The notes: generated by a model from the letters alone, not told the origin. A stretch of DNA of 20,000 nucleotides from Glandiceps talaboti (GCF_964340395.1 NC_135555.1:23607725-23627724), one strand, 5' to 3'; shown: positions 1 to 10,816, counted from the stretch's first letter. A program made the numbers and translations.

Positions 1-382
1 TAAAGGTCAACTTTGAAAGGAATACGAATATGAATAATATGTTGATAACTTCACAGGCTTGAAAGTTTGATGCGACAAAAGATCATGTGAAAGCTGAACC
101 TATTAATTACAATTTCTTATAATGTCGCACAGTATGTTTACCGAAACAGTCAAAGTATACGTCATTACTTATAGTTTTCTGTATTTGCTAAGTTACGTGT
201 AATTTTAAGCCTTAATTATCAAGATTTGTACATGAATTCGAGTGTATAATATCATAGTCATCAGCAGATCTAGAGGAGCTGCGCGACGTTTTTGTATATC
301 CTTTACACATTTGTGCATCGCGAGGATCAATAGTTTGCATGTATGAACACGTCTATGTCTGAAATTTTGAAACGTTAAAATT
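1..382. other. AT-rich intergenic DNA, nothing recognised
   Basis: I see no exon-like open frame with splice borders, no known domain and no RNA gene here. The minus-strand open frame over 205-510 mostly translates the 65-bp duplication next to it and has no recognisable protein features. Confidence 0.5.
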
Positions 383-512
383 AGGTGTATGAATACAGCA
401 GAAACATGGCATGACCAGAATGTCGTTTTTATCAGTGGTGGACAATAAGGTATATGAATACAGCAGAAACACGGCATGACCAGAATGTAGTTTTTATCAT
501 TGGTGGACAATT
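383..512. repeat. 65-bp tandem duplication, two copies
   Basis: Copy 1 is 383-447 and copy 2 is 448-512, beginning aggtgtatgaatacagcag and aggtatatgaatacagcag. The copies differ at only a few positions (mostly transitions such as catgg/cacgg), so the duplication is fairly recent. No function is apparent. Confidence 0.85.
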
Positions 513-808
513 AAACTGACTTTAAAGGTGATGGAAACTCTACTCCTTATCATACTATCAAACTGACATACATCGATACAAAAACAACACTGGGTCCTTC
601 TGATGTAGGTTCGCGCGACTCCTGATCAGTTTGTTTATCTCGGTGAAAGCTCGTCATGTTGTAACATGTAATATACCATAAAATTCGAGTGTATGGATTA
701 TTTGAATTTTGTCGCTAAAAGTCGCATTCGATGGTTAGTAAGCTAACAACAATCTTAGACTAATACATGTATTGTCATGGCGCTTAATCAAGGCCAAAAG
801 TTATCTCG
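513..808. other. Intergenic DNA, nothing recognised
   Basis: No coding signal, repeat or RNA feature could be recognised in this stretch on either strand. Confidence 0.45.
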
Positions 809-942
809 TCAAATGATGTACCAATACCCTCAAATGATGTAAAAATACCCACAAATGATGTACTAATACCCTCAAATAATGTACCAATACCTTCAAATGA
901 TGTACCAATACCTTCTAGTGATGTATCGATACCTTCAAATGA
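809..942. repeat. 21-bp minisatellite (six copies plus a partial)
   Basis: Six consecutive 21-bp copies of tcaaatgatgtaccaatacc plus one base occupy 809-934, with a partial copy to about 942. Copies differ by 1-5 substitutions and show no length change. Because 21 is a multiple of 3, the minus strand reads as a 7-residue repeat like FEGIGTS within an open frame at 784-999. I do not call it a gene, because no splice context or domain supports it. Confidence 0.85.
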
Positions 943-963
943 GTCGATGCTGATAGGTGATAT

Positions 964-1096
964 GTCACGTGGGGAAGCCCTAGCACAGCCGATTGTCAAT
1001 CAACCCTACGTCACAAAACGTCATGATTCTGACCAGGGATGCTTTCGATTATGAATGCCCGGATAGCCTTGGAACAGTTAACTGACGTCACGTGGG
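964..1096. promoter_or_regulatory. Two GTCACGTGGG E-box elements, one fused to a CRE
   Basis: GTCACGTGGG occurs at 964-973 and again at 1087-1096. The second is overlapped by TGACGTCA (1083-1090), giving TGACGTCACGTG. CACGTG is the canonical E-box bound by bHLH-leucine-zipper factors, and TGACGTCA is the CRE/ATF palindrome. That this is a regulatory cluster is inference; no adjacent gene start was identified. Confidence 0.3.
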
Positions 1097-1326
1097 AGCC
1101 TCTGGTCGCGTGAAAATCAAATGCATTTTACTGCATTTGAGGTACCCCTGGGAACATAATTAAATCCGTGATTCAAGATAAAAACATTGGTTCGTATTTC
1201 CAAAATAGTAATATTTAGACAATTTTGAAATGAGAAATGATTTCCTCACTAAATATGAAAAGATATGAAATTATTCTTTTGGAATTAATTGATAAACGTA
1301 ACCAATCACATGTTGTCCCCATCTAG

Positions 1327-1356
1327 GGTCAGGTCAGGTCAGGTCAGGTCAGGTCA
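1327..1356. repeat. Pentanucleotide microsatellite (GGTCA)6
   Basis: The run ggtca repeats with period 5 from 1327 to about 1356. Each register contains AGGTCA, the core half-site of nuclear hormone receptors, but at an overlapping 5-bp spacing that does not match a standard direct-repeat element. Confidence 0.85.
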
Positions 1357-1375
1357 GATGTCTACACCTGTATCT

Positions 1376-1650
1376 CGGGCTATTTCCTTGGGCAAGATTT
1401 GAACCATGACTGTGCCTCAGTCAACCCAGCTATATAACTGAGGACCTGGTAGGATAGAGGTTGCAATGTGAATGCTTTAATCCTATGCGCTTATAATGGC
1501 TTCAATGGATTGTAAGCTCCACAGGGATTTAAGTATAAAGGGCCGTTGTGTCGCTATAGATCCGAGCCAGAGGTAATAATTGTAAAGCGCTCTGAGCACC
1601 CAGACTGGGTGAGATGTAAAAACCTACATTATTAACATTATTATGATCTG
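1376..1650 (+). mobile_element. SINE-like dispersed repeat relic with an ATT-rich tail
   Basis: The stretch contains blocks I associate with short dispersed repeats common in aquatic invertebrates: ttgggcaag near 1390, tgcctcagtcaacccagc near 1414, gacctggtaggat near 1443, tgtaaagcgctctgagcacc near 1581, and an attattaacattattat tail near 1629. On the opposite strand ggttcaaatct resembles a tRNA B box, so the orientation is not certain. The family name cannot be given without a repeat library. Confidence 0.45.
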
Positions 1651-1854
1651 ATTATCTGTGATCATTTTTCAGAATAATATCGTTACAACGAATGTATTGA
1701 ACTCATCAATGGTGTGAGGTATACTGAGGACATACACTCCACAATAATCTTGTCATAATTAGTAAAATATAAATTATGAAGGAATATAGCAATATTAGAA
1801 TATTGAACCTGATAGTGTTAATAAATATTTAATCAAACATGTGGTAGAACAATT
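1651..1854. other. AT-rich intergenic DNA
   Basis: An AT-rich stretch between the SINE-like relic and the (TG)n run. No coding or RNA feature was recognised. Confidence 0.4.
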
Positions 1855-1855
1855 A

Positions 1856-1878
1856 TGTGTGTGTGTGTGTGTGTGTGT
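1856..1878. repeat. (TG)n dinucleotide microsatellite
   Basis: About eleven uninterrupted TG units. The run sits directly upstream of the reverse-transcriptase relic. Confidence 0.9.
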
Positions 1879-1908
1879 CTGTAAATTACGTAATCGCAGG
1901 ACTTTCAT

Positions 1909-2284
1909 TCATGGATTCGGTGCAATGGTTCCAGAACTTCCAGTCTAATCCCATTTACAGAAAACAATTAGTTGATGTAAATGAAACGAATTCAGATTCC
2001 ATGGATATTCACTGTGGTGTTTCTCAAGGAATTATTCTGGGGCCACTGCTGTGTCTGTGCTATGTGGATGACATGGAAATGTCAATGAAATGTAAACTCC
2101 ATATTAGTGCCACATAAGGATGTTAATCACATTGCCTCAGTGTTAAGCAAAGAACTTGAATCATGTAACAAATTGCTGATTGACAATAAGCTTCATTCCA
2201 TCTAGGGAAAACAGAATTCGTTCTATTCGGCTCGAAACGCAAACTGCATAAGATTTCTGACTTTAGAATAACTTGTAATAAGCG
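1909..2284 (+). pseudogene. Non-LTR retrotransposon reverse-transcriptase relic
   Basis: The first part (frame of 1857) reads like the middle of a LINE reverse transcriptase: a WFQNFQSN...RKQLVDVN segment, then CGVSQGIILGPLLCLCYVDD, a degraded form of the usual CGVPQGSILGPLLF block. After KCKL the expected YADD catalytic box is absent. A TAA interrupts, and homology resumes in another frame at 2116 with KDVNHIASVLSKELESCNK. A second shift near 2200 leads to LGKTEFVLFGSKRKLHK up to about 2284. The layout is typical of CR1/Jockey-type elements. Two frameshifts, a stop and the missing active site make it a dead 5'- and 3'-truncated copy. It ends about 115 bp before the minisatellite. Confidence 0.85.
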
Positions 2285-3299
2285 AATCTTTATTTACGCA
2301 TAAGCTTGTTTACGGTTGATATTCATGTTCTGGTTTTGTTTGCGTTTTATTCACCCAGTTTTTCTTTCTATTATCTTTCTGTGTACATGTATTAGGTTAG
2401 CCAAAGTCTGTACAATGTGACTGTCCCTGTGTATGTATACAAAGTCTGTACAATGTGACTGTCCCTGTGTGTGTATACAAAGTCTGTACAATGTGACTGT
2501 CCCTGTGTGTGTATACAAAGTCTGTACAGTGTGACTGTCCCTGTGTATGTATACAAAGTCTGTACAGTGTGACTGTCCCTGTGTGTATACAAAGTCTGTA
2601 CAATGTGACTGTCCCTGTGTATGTATACAAAGTCTGTACAATGTGACTGTCCCTGTGTATGTATACAAAGTCTGTACAATGTGACTGTCCCTGTGTGTAT
2701 ACAAAGTCTGTACAATGTGACTGTCCCTGTATGTGTATACAAAGTCTGTACAGTGTGACTGTCCCTGTGTATGTATACAAAGTCTGTACAGTGTGACTGT
2801 CCCTGTGTGTATACAAAGTCTGTACAATGTGACTGTCCCTGTATGTGTATACAAAGTCTGTACAGTGTGACTGTCCCTGTGTATGTATACAAAGTCTGTA
2901 CAGTGTGACTGTCCCTGTGTGTATACAAAGTCTGTACAATGTGACTGTCCCTGTGTGTGTATACAAAGTCTGTACAATGTGACTGTCCCTGTATGTGTAT
3001 ACAAAGTCTGTACAATGTGACTGTCCCTGTATGTGTATACAAAGTCTGTACAATGTGACTGTCCCTGTGTGTGTATACAAAGTCTGTACAATGTGACTGT
3101 CCCTGTATGTGTATACAAAGTCTGTACAATGTGACTGTCCCTGTGTGTGTATACAAAGTCTGTACAATGTGACTGTCCCTGTGTGTGTATACAAAGTCTG
3201 TACAGTGTGAATGTCTCTGTATGTGTATACAAAGTCTGTACAGTGTGAATGTCTCTGTATGTGTATACAAAGTCTGTACAATGTGACTGTCCCTGTGTG

Positions 3300-5900
3300 T
3301 GTATACAAAGTCTGTACAATGTGACTGTCCCTGTGTATGTATACAAAGTCTGTACAATGTGACTGTCCCTGTGTGTGTATACAAAGTCTGTACAGTGTGA
3401 ATGTCTCTGTATGTGTATACAAAGTCTGTACAATGTGACTGTCCCTGTTTGTGTATATACAAAGTCTGTACAATGTGACTGTCCCTGTATGTGTATACAA
3501 AGTCTGTACAATGTGACTGTCCCTGTATGTGTATACAAAGTCTGTACAATGTGACTGTCCCTGTATGTGTATACAAAGTCTGTACAATGTGACTGTCCCT
3601 GTATGTATATACAAAGTCTGTACAATGTGACTGTCCCTGTATATGTATATACAAAGTCTGTACAATGTGACTGTCCCTGTGTGTATACAAAGTCTGTACA
3701 ATGTGACTGTCCCTGTGTGTATACAAAGTCTGTACAATGTGACTGTCCCTGTGTGTATACAAAGTCTGTACAACGTGACTGTCCCTGTGTATATGTATAC
3801 AAAGTCTGTACAATGTGACTGTCCCTGTGTGTATACAAAGTCTGTACAATGTGACTGTCCCTGTGTGTATACAAAGTCTGTACAATGTGACTGTCCCTGT
3901 GTGTGTATACAAAGTCTGTACAGTGTGACTGTCCCTGTGTGTGTATACAAAGTCTGTACAATGTGAATGTCTCTGTATGTGTATACAAAGTCTGTACAAT
4001 GTGACTGTCCCTGTGTGTGTATACAAAGTCTGTACAACGTGACTGTCCCTGTGTATGTATACAAAGTCTGTACAATGTGACTGTCCCTGTGTGTGTATAC
4101 GAAGTCTGTACAATGTGACTGTCTCTGTATGTGTATACAAAGTCTGTACAATGTGACTGTCCCTGTGTGTGTATACAAAGTCTGTACAGTGTGACTGTCC
4201 TTGTGTGTGTATACAAAGTCTGTACAGTGTGAATGTCTCTGTATGTGTATACAAAGTCTGTACAGTGTGAATGTCCCTGTGTGTGTATACAAAGTCTGTA
4301 CAGTGTGAATGTCTCTGTGTGTGTATACAAAGTCTGTACAGTGTGAATGTCCCTGTGTGTGTATACAAAGTCTGTACAATGTGACTGTCCCTGTATGTGT
4401 ATACAAAGTCTGTACAATGTGACTGTCCCTGTATGTGTATACAAAGTCTGTACAATGTGACTGTCCCTGTGTATGTATATACAAAGTCTGTACAATGTGA
4501 CTGTCCCTGTGTGTATACAAAGTCTGTACAATGTGACTGTCCCTGTGTGTATACAAAGTCTGTACAATGTGACTGTCCCTGTGTGTATACAAAGTCTGTA
4601 CAACGTGACTGTCCCTGTGTATATGTATACAAAGTCTGTACAATGTGACTGTCCCTGTGTGTATACAAAGTCTGTACAATGTGACTGTCCCTGTGTGTAT
4701 ACAAAGTCTGTACAATGTGACTGTCCCTGTGTGTGTATACAAAGTCTGTACAGTGTGACTGTCCCTGTGTGTGTATACAAAGTCTGTACAATGTGAATGT
4801 CTCTGTATGTGTATACAAAGTCTGTACAATGTGACTGTCCCTGTGTGTGTATACAAAGTCTGTACAATGTGACTGTCCCTGTGTATGTATACAAAGTCTG
4901 TACAATGTGACTGTCCCTGTGTGTGTATACAAAGTCTGTACAGTGTGAATGTCTCTGTATGTGTATACAAAGTCTGTACAATGTGACTGTCCCTGTTTGT
5001 GTATATACAAAGTCTGTACAATGTGACTGTCCCTGTATGTGTATACAAAGTCTGTACAATGTGACTGTCCCTGTATGTGTATACAAAGTCTGTACAATGT
5101 GACTGTCCCTGTATGTGTATACAAAGTCTGTACAATGTGACTGTCCCTGTATGTATATACAAAGTCTGTACAATGTGACTGTCCCTGTATATGTATATAC
5201 AAAGTCTGTACAATGTGACTGTCCCTGTGTGTATACAAAGTCTGTACAATGTGACTGTCCCTGTGTGTATACAAAGTCTGTACAATGTGACTGTCCCTGT
5301 GTGTATACAAAGTCTGTACAACGTGACTGTCCCTGTGTATATGTATACAAAGTCTGTACAATGTGACTGTCCCTGTGTGTATACAAAGTCTGTACAATGT
5401 GACTGTCCCTGTGTGTATACAAAGTCTGTACAATGTGACTGTCCCTGTGTGTGTATACAAAGTCTGTACAGTGTGACTGTCCCTGTGTGTGTATACAAAG
5501 TCTGTACAATGTGAATGTCTCTGTATGTGTATACAAAGTCTGTACAATGTGACTGTCCCTGTGTGTGTATACAAAGTCTGTACAACGTGACTGTCCCTGT
5601 GTATGTATACAAAGTCTGTACAATGTGACTGTCCCTGTGTGTGTATACGAAGTCTGTACAATGTGACTGTCTCTGTATGTGTATACAAAGTCTGTACAAT
5701 GTGACTGTCCCTGTGTGTGTATACAAAGTCTGTACAGTGTGACTGTCCTTGTGTGTGTATACAAAGTCTGTACAGTGTGAATGTCTCTGTATGTGTATAC
5801 AAAGTCTGTACAGTGTGAATGTCCCTGTGTGTGTATACAAAGTCTGTACAGTGTGAATGTCCCTGTGTGTGTATACAAAGTCTGTACAATGTGACTGTCC
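3300..5900. repeat. Higher-order repeat within the array, 1548-bp period
   Basis: Rare variant units recur at fixed distances. A ccctgttt unit occurs at 3443 and 4991, and a gtatacgaag unit (gaag) at 4101 and 5649; both pairs are 1548 bp apart. A run of four or more 36-bp units recurs near 3643, 4473 and 5191 (steps of 830 and 718, summing to 1548). This shows that blocks of about 20-40 units were copied as a whole. Exact outer limits cannot be set by eye. Confidence 0.8.
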
Positions 5901-8900
5901 CTGTATGTGTATACAAAGTCTGTACAATGTGACTGTCCCTGTGTGTGTATACAAAGTCTGTACAATGTGACTGTCCCTGTGTATGTATACAAAGTCTGTA
6001 CAATGTGAATGTCCCTGTGTGTGTATACAAAGTCTGTACAGTGTGAATGTCTCTGTATGTGTATACAAAGTCTGTACAGTGTGAATGTCTCTGTATGTGT
6101 ATACAAAGTCTGTACAATGTGACTGTCCCTGTGTGTGTATACAAAGTCTGTACAATGTGACTGTCCCTGTGTATGTATACAAAGTCTGTACAATGTGACT
6201 GTCCCTGTGTGTGTATACAAAGTCTGTACAGTGTGACTGTCCCTGTGTGTATATAAAGTCTGTACAGTGTGAATGTCTCTGTATGTGTATACAAAGTCTG
6301 TACAGTGTGACTGTCCCTGTGTGTGTATACAAAGTCTGTACAGTGTGACTGTCCCTGTGTGTGTATACAAAGTCTGTACAATGTGAATGTCTCTGTATGT
6401 GTATACAAAGTCTGTACAATGTGACTGTCCCTGTGTATGTATACAAAGTCTGTACAATGTGACTGTCCCTGTGTGTGTATACAAAGTCTGTACAGTGTGA
6501 ATGTCTCTGTATGTGTATACAAAGTGTGTACAATGTGACTGTCCCTGTTTGTGTATATACAAAGTCTGTACAATGTGACTGTCCCTGTATGTGTATACAA
6601 AGTCTGTACAATGTGACTGTCCCTGTATGTGTATACAAAGTCTGTACAATGTGACTGTCCCTGTATGTGTATACAAAGTCTGTACAATGTGACTGTCCCT
6701 GTATGTATATACAAAGTCTGTACAATGTGACTGTCCCTGTATATGTATATACAAAGTCTGTACAATGTGACATGTCCCTGTGTGTGTATACAAAGTCTGT
6801 ACAATGTGAATGTCCCTGTATGTGTATACAAAGTCTGTACAATGTGAATGTCCCTGTGTGTGTATACAAAGTCTGTACAATGTGACTGTCCCTGTGTGTG
6901 TATACAAAGTCTGTACAATGTGAATGTCTCTGTATGTGTATACAAAGTCTATACAGTGTGAATGTCCATGTGTGTATACAAAGTCTGTACAATGTGACTG
7001 ATGTCCCTGTGTGTGTATACAAAGTCTGTACAGTGTGAATGTCCCTGTGTGTGTATACAAAGTCTGTACAATGTGACTGTCCCTGTGTGTGTATACAAAG
7101 TCTGTACAGTGTGACTGTCCCTGTGTGTGTATACAAAGTCTGTACAATGTGACTGTCCCTGTTTGTGTATATACAAAGTCTGTACAATGTGACTGTCCCT
7201 GTGTGTATACAAAGTCTGTACAATGTGACTGTCCCTGTGTGTGTATACAAAGTCTGTACAACGTGACTGTCCCTGTGTATATGTATACAAAGTCTGTACA
7301 ATGTGACTGTCCCTGTGTGTATACAAAGTCTGTACAATGTGACTGTCCCTGTGTGTATACAATGTCTGTACAGTGTGACTGTCCCTGTGTGTGTATACAA
7401 AGTCTGTACAGTGTGACTGTCCCTGTGTGTGTATACAAAGTCTGTACAGTGTGAATGTCCCTGTGTGTGTATACAAAGTCTGTACAATGTGACTGTCCCT
7501 GTGTGTATACAAAGTCTGTACAATGTGACTGTCCCTGTGTATGTATACAAAGTCTGTACAATGTGACTGTCCCTGTGTATGTATACAAAGTCTGTACAAT
7601 GTGACTGTCCCTGTGTGTATACAAAGTCTGTACAATGTGACTGTCCCTGTGTGTGTATACAAAGTCTGTACAGTGTGACTGTCCCTGTGTGTGTATACAA
7701 AGTCTGTACAATGTGAATGTCTCTGTATGTGTATACAAAGTCTGTACAATGTGACTGTCCCTGTGTGTATACAAAGTCTGTACAATGTGACTGTCCCTGT
7801 GTGTGTATACAAAGTCTGTACAGTGTGACTGTCCCTGTGTGTGTATACAAAGTCTGTACAATGTGAATGTCTCTGTATGTGTATACAAAGTCTGTACAAT
7901 GTGACTGTCCCTGTGTGTGTATACAAAGTCTGTACAACGTGACTGTCCCTGTGTATGTATACAAAGTCTGTACAATGTGACTGTCCCTGTGTGTGTATAC
8001 GAAGTCTGTACAATGTGACTGCCTCTGTATGTGTATACAAAGTCTGTACAATGTGACTGTCCATGTGTGTGTATACAAAGTCTGTACAGTGTGACTGTCC
8101 TTGTGTGTGTATACAAAGTCTGTACAGTGTGAATGTCTCTGTATGTGTATACAAAGTCTGTACAGTGTGAATGTCCCTGTGTGTGTATACAAAGTCTGTA
8201 CAGTGTGAATGTCTCTGTGTGTGTATACAAAGTCTGTACAGTGTGAATGTCCCTGTGTGTGTATACAAAGTCTGTACAATGTGACTGTCCCTGTATGTGT
8301 ATACAAAGTCTGTACAATGTGACTGTCCCTGTGTGTGTATACAAAGTCTGTACAATGTGACTGTCCCTGTGTATGTATACAAAGTCTGTACAATGTGAAT
8401 GTCCCTGTGTGTGTATACAAAGTCTGTACAGTGTGAATGTCTCTGTATGTGTATACAAAGTCTGTACAGTGTGAATGTCTCTGTATGTGTATACAAAGTC
8501 TGTACAATGTGACTGTCCCTGTGTGTGTATACAAAGTCTGTACAATGTGACTGTCCCTGTGTATGTATACAAAGTCTGTACAATGTGACTGTCCCTGTGT
8601 GTGTATACAAAGTCTGTACAGTGTGACTGTCCCTGTGTGTATATAAAGTCTGTACAGTGTGAATGTCTCTGTATGTGTATACAAAGTCTGTACAGTGTGA
8701 CTGTCCCTGTGTGTGTATACAAAGTCTGTACAGTGTGACTGTCCCTGTGTGTGTATACAAAGTCTGTACAATGTGAATGTCTCTGTATGTGTATACAAAG
8801 TCTGTACAATGTGACTGTCCCTGTGTATGTATACAAAGTCTGTACAATGTGACTGTCCCTGTGTGTGTATACAAAGTCTGTACAGTGTGAATGTCTCTGT

Positions 8901-10125
8901 ATGTGTATACAAAGTCTGTACAATGTGACTGTCCCTGTTTGTGTATATACAAAGTCTGTACAATGTGACTGTCCCTGTATGTGTATACAAAGTCTGTACA
9001 ATGTGACTGTCCCTGTATGTGTATACAAAGTCTGTACAATGTGACTGTCCCTGTATGTGTATACAAAGTCTGTACAATGTGACTGTCCCTGTATGTATAT
9101 ACAAAGTCTGTACAATGTGACTGTCCCTGTATATGTATATACAAAGTCTGTACAATGTGACTGTCCCTGTGTGTGTATACAAAGTCTGTACAATGTGAAT
9201 GTCCCTGTATGTGTATACAAAGTCTGTACAATGTGAATGTCCCTGTGTGTGTATACAAAGTCTGTACAATGTGACTGTCCCTGTGTGTGTATACAAAGTC
9301 TGTACAATGTGAATGTCTCTGTATGTGTATACAAAGTCTATACAGTGTGAATGTCCCTGTGTGTATACAAAGTCTGTACAATGTGACTGTCCCTGTGTGT
9401 GTATACAAAGTCTGTACAGTGTGAATGTCCCTGTGTGTGTATACAAAGTCTGTACAATGTGACTGTCCCTGTGTGTGTATACAAAGTCTGTACAGTGTGA
9501 CTGTCCCTGTGTGTATACAAAGTCTGTACAATGTGACTGTCCCTGTTTGTGTATATACAAAGTCTGTACAATGTGACTGTCCCTGTGTGTATACAAAGTC
9601 TGTACAATGTGACTGTCCCTGTGTGTGTATACAAAGTCTGTACAACGTGACTGTCCCTGTGTATATGTATACAAAGTCTGTACAATGTGACTGTCCCTGT
9701 GTGTGTATACAAAGTCTGTACAATGTGACTGTCCCTGTGTGTATACAATGTCTGTACAGTGTGACTGTCCCTGTGTGTGTATACAAAGTCTGTACAGTGT
9801 GACTGTCCCTGTGTGTATACAAAGTCTGTACAGTGTGAATGTCCCTGTGTGTGTATACAAAGTCTGTACAATGTGACTGTCCCTGTGTGTATACAAAGTC
9901 TGTACAATGTGACTGTCCCTGTGTATGTATACAAAGTCTGTACAATGTGACTGTCCCTGTGTATGTATACAAAGTCTGTACAATGTGACTGTCCCTGTGT
10001 GTATACAAAGTCTGTACAATGTGACTGTCCCTGTGTGTGTATACAAAGTCTGTACAGTGTGACTGTCCCTGTGTGTGTATACAAAGTCTGTACAATGTGA
10101 ATGTCTCTGTATGTGTATACAAAGT
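5385..10125. repeat. Tandem duplication of a ~2.36-2.39-kb block inside the array
   Basis: Copy A is about 5385-7740 and copy B about 7740-10125. Matching rare variants are: tacaacg at 5581 and 7933 (offset 2352); gtatacgaag at 5649 and 8001 (2352); gtatataaag at 6251 and 8641 (2390); the unusual tctatacag at 6948 and 9337 (2389); and aatgtctgta at 7361 and 9747 (2386). The offset jumps by one 38-bp unit near 5840/8210, where copy A lacks a unit that copy B has. Borders are approximate. Confidence 0.8.
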
Positions 10126-10570
10126 CTGTACAATGTGACTGTCCCTGTGTGTGTATACAAAGTCTGTACAGTGTGAATGTCCCTGTATATGTATATACAG
10201 AGTCTGTACAATGTGACTGTCCCTGTGTATGTATACAAAGTCTGTACAATGTGACTGTCCCTGTGTATGTATACAAAGTCTGTACAATGTGACTGTCCCT
10301 GTGTGTATACAAAGTCTGTACAATGTGACTGTCCCTGTGTGTGTATACAAAGTCTGTACAGTGTGACTGTCCCTGTGTGTGTATACAAAGTCTGTACAAT
10401 GTGAATGTCTCTGTATGTGTATACAAAGTCTGTACAATGTGACTGTCCCTGTGTGTGTATACAAAGTCTGTACAGTGTGAATGTCCCTGTATATGTATAT
10501 ACAGAGTCTGTACAATGTGACTGTCCCTGTGTGTGTATACAAAGTCTGTACAATGTGAATGTCTCTGTAT
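10125..10570. repeat. 304-bp (8 x 38) duplication at the array's right end
   Basis: The rare unit ending atatacagag occurs at 10197 and again 304 bp on at 10501, with the same order of flanking variant units. This is an eight-unit local duplication close to the array's right border. Confidence 0.7.
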
Positions 10571-10650
10571 GTGTATACAAAGTATGTACAATGTGACTGT
10601 CCCTGTGTGTATACAAAGTCTGTACAATGTGACTGTCCCTGTGTGTATAC

Positions 10651-10816
10651 GAAATCTGAATTATCTTCTGGCTATATAATAGATGAAATAATATATTTGA
10701 ATATTCTGAATATATTTGTTTGTTCAAGGGAAAATACAAGTATCCTGGTGTTTTGTCACTACGAGTCGGTAGACTTTCCAAAGTAACTATATTGTACTGT
10801 CCTAATGGTATCTTCT
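10651..10816 (-). other. Short gap between gene stop and minisatellite; presumptive 3' UTR
   Basis: On the minus strand this follows the stop codon of the VWDE-like gene. I find no AATAAA. ATTAAA overlaps the stop (10816-10821), too close to serve it, and the weak variant AATATA occurs at 10692-10697 and 10711-10716. The transcript's end is therefore not defined by a clear signal before the array begins. Confidence 0.5.

Larger units (their letters stand above)
2399..10650. repeat. 8.25-kb minisatellite, ~38-bp unit, ~215-220 copies
   Basis: A continuous head-to-tail array. On the plus strand each unit consists of gtgactgtccctg, then a short alternating GT/AT run, then gtatac, aaagtc and tgtacaat. 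The unit is 38 bp; loss or gain of one dinucleotide in the GT/AT run gives 36- and 40-bp variants. Recurrent variant sites are tgtacaat/tgtacagt/tgtacaac, gtgactg/gtgaatg, and tgtccctg/tgtctctg. Variants are linked: gaatg usually goes with tctctgtatgtg. The edges are sharp, with single-copy sequence before 2399 (agccaaagtctg) and after 10650 (acgaaatctgaatt). The minus strand of the common unit has no stop in any frame, and because 38 is not a multiple of 3 each frame runs through all three phases. This produces spurious open frames of up to 2794 codons. They lack ATG almost throughout, so I do not call them genes. Confidence 0.98.

Noticed and set aside
205-510. 101-codon minus ORF
   Set aside because: Mostly the 65-bp duplication translated in two frames; no domain or splice context.
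2399-10650. CRISPR-like array
   Set aside because: The units are contiguous with no unique spacers, and the context is eukaryotic.
2351-10781. Giant minus-strand ORFs (2327, 1517, 2794, 1197 and 429 codons) over the array
   Set aside because: They are translations of a stop-free 38-bp tandem unit in several frames at once. They start at non-ATG codons, share the same sequence in different phases, and show no domain.
3567-10786. Plus-strand ORFs of 60-125 codons (CPCVYTKSVQCD-type)
   Set aside because: They exist only where runs of 36-bp units keep a frame open past the usual TGA. These are repeat artefacts.
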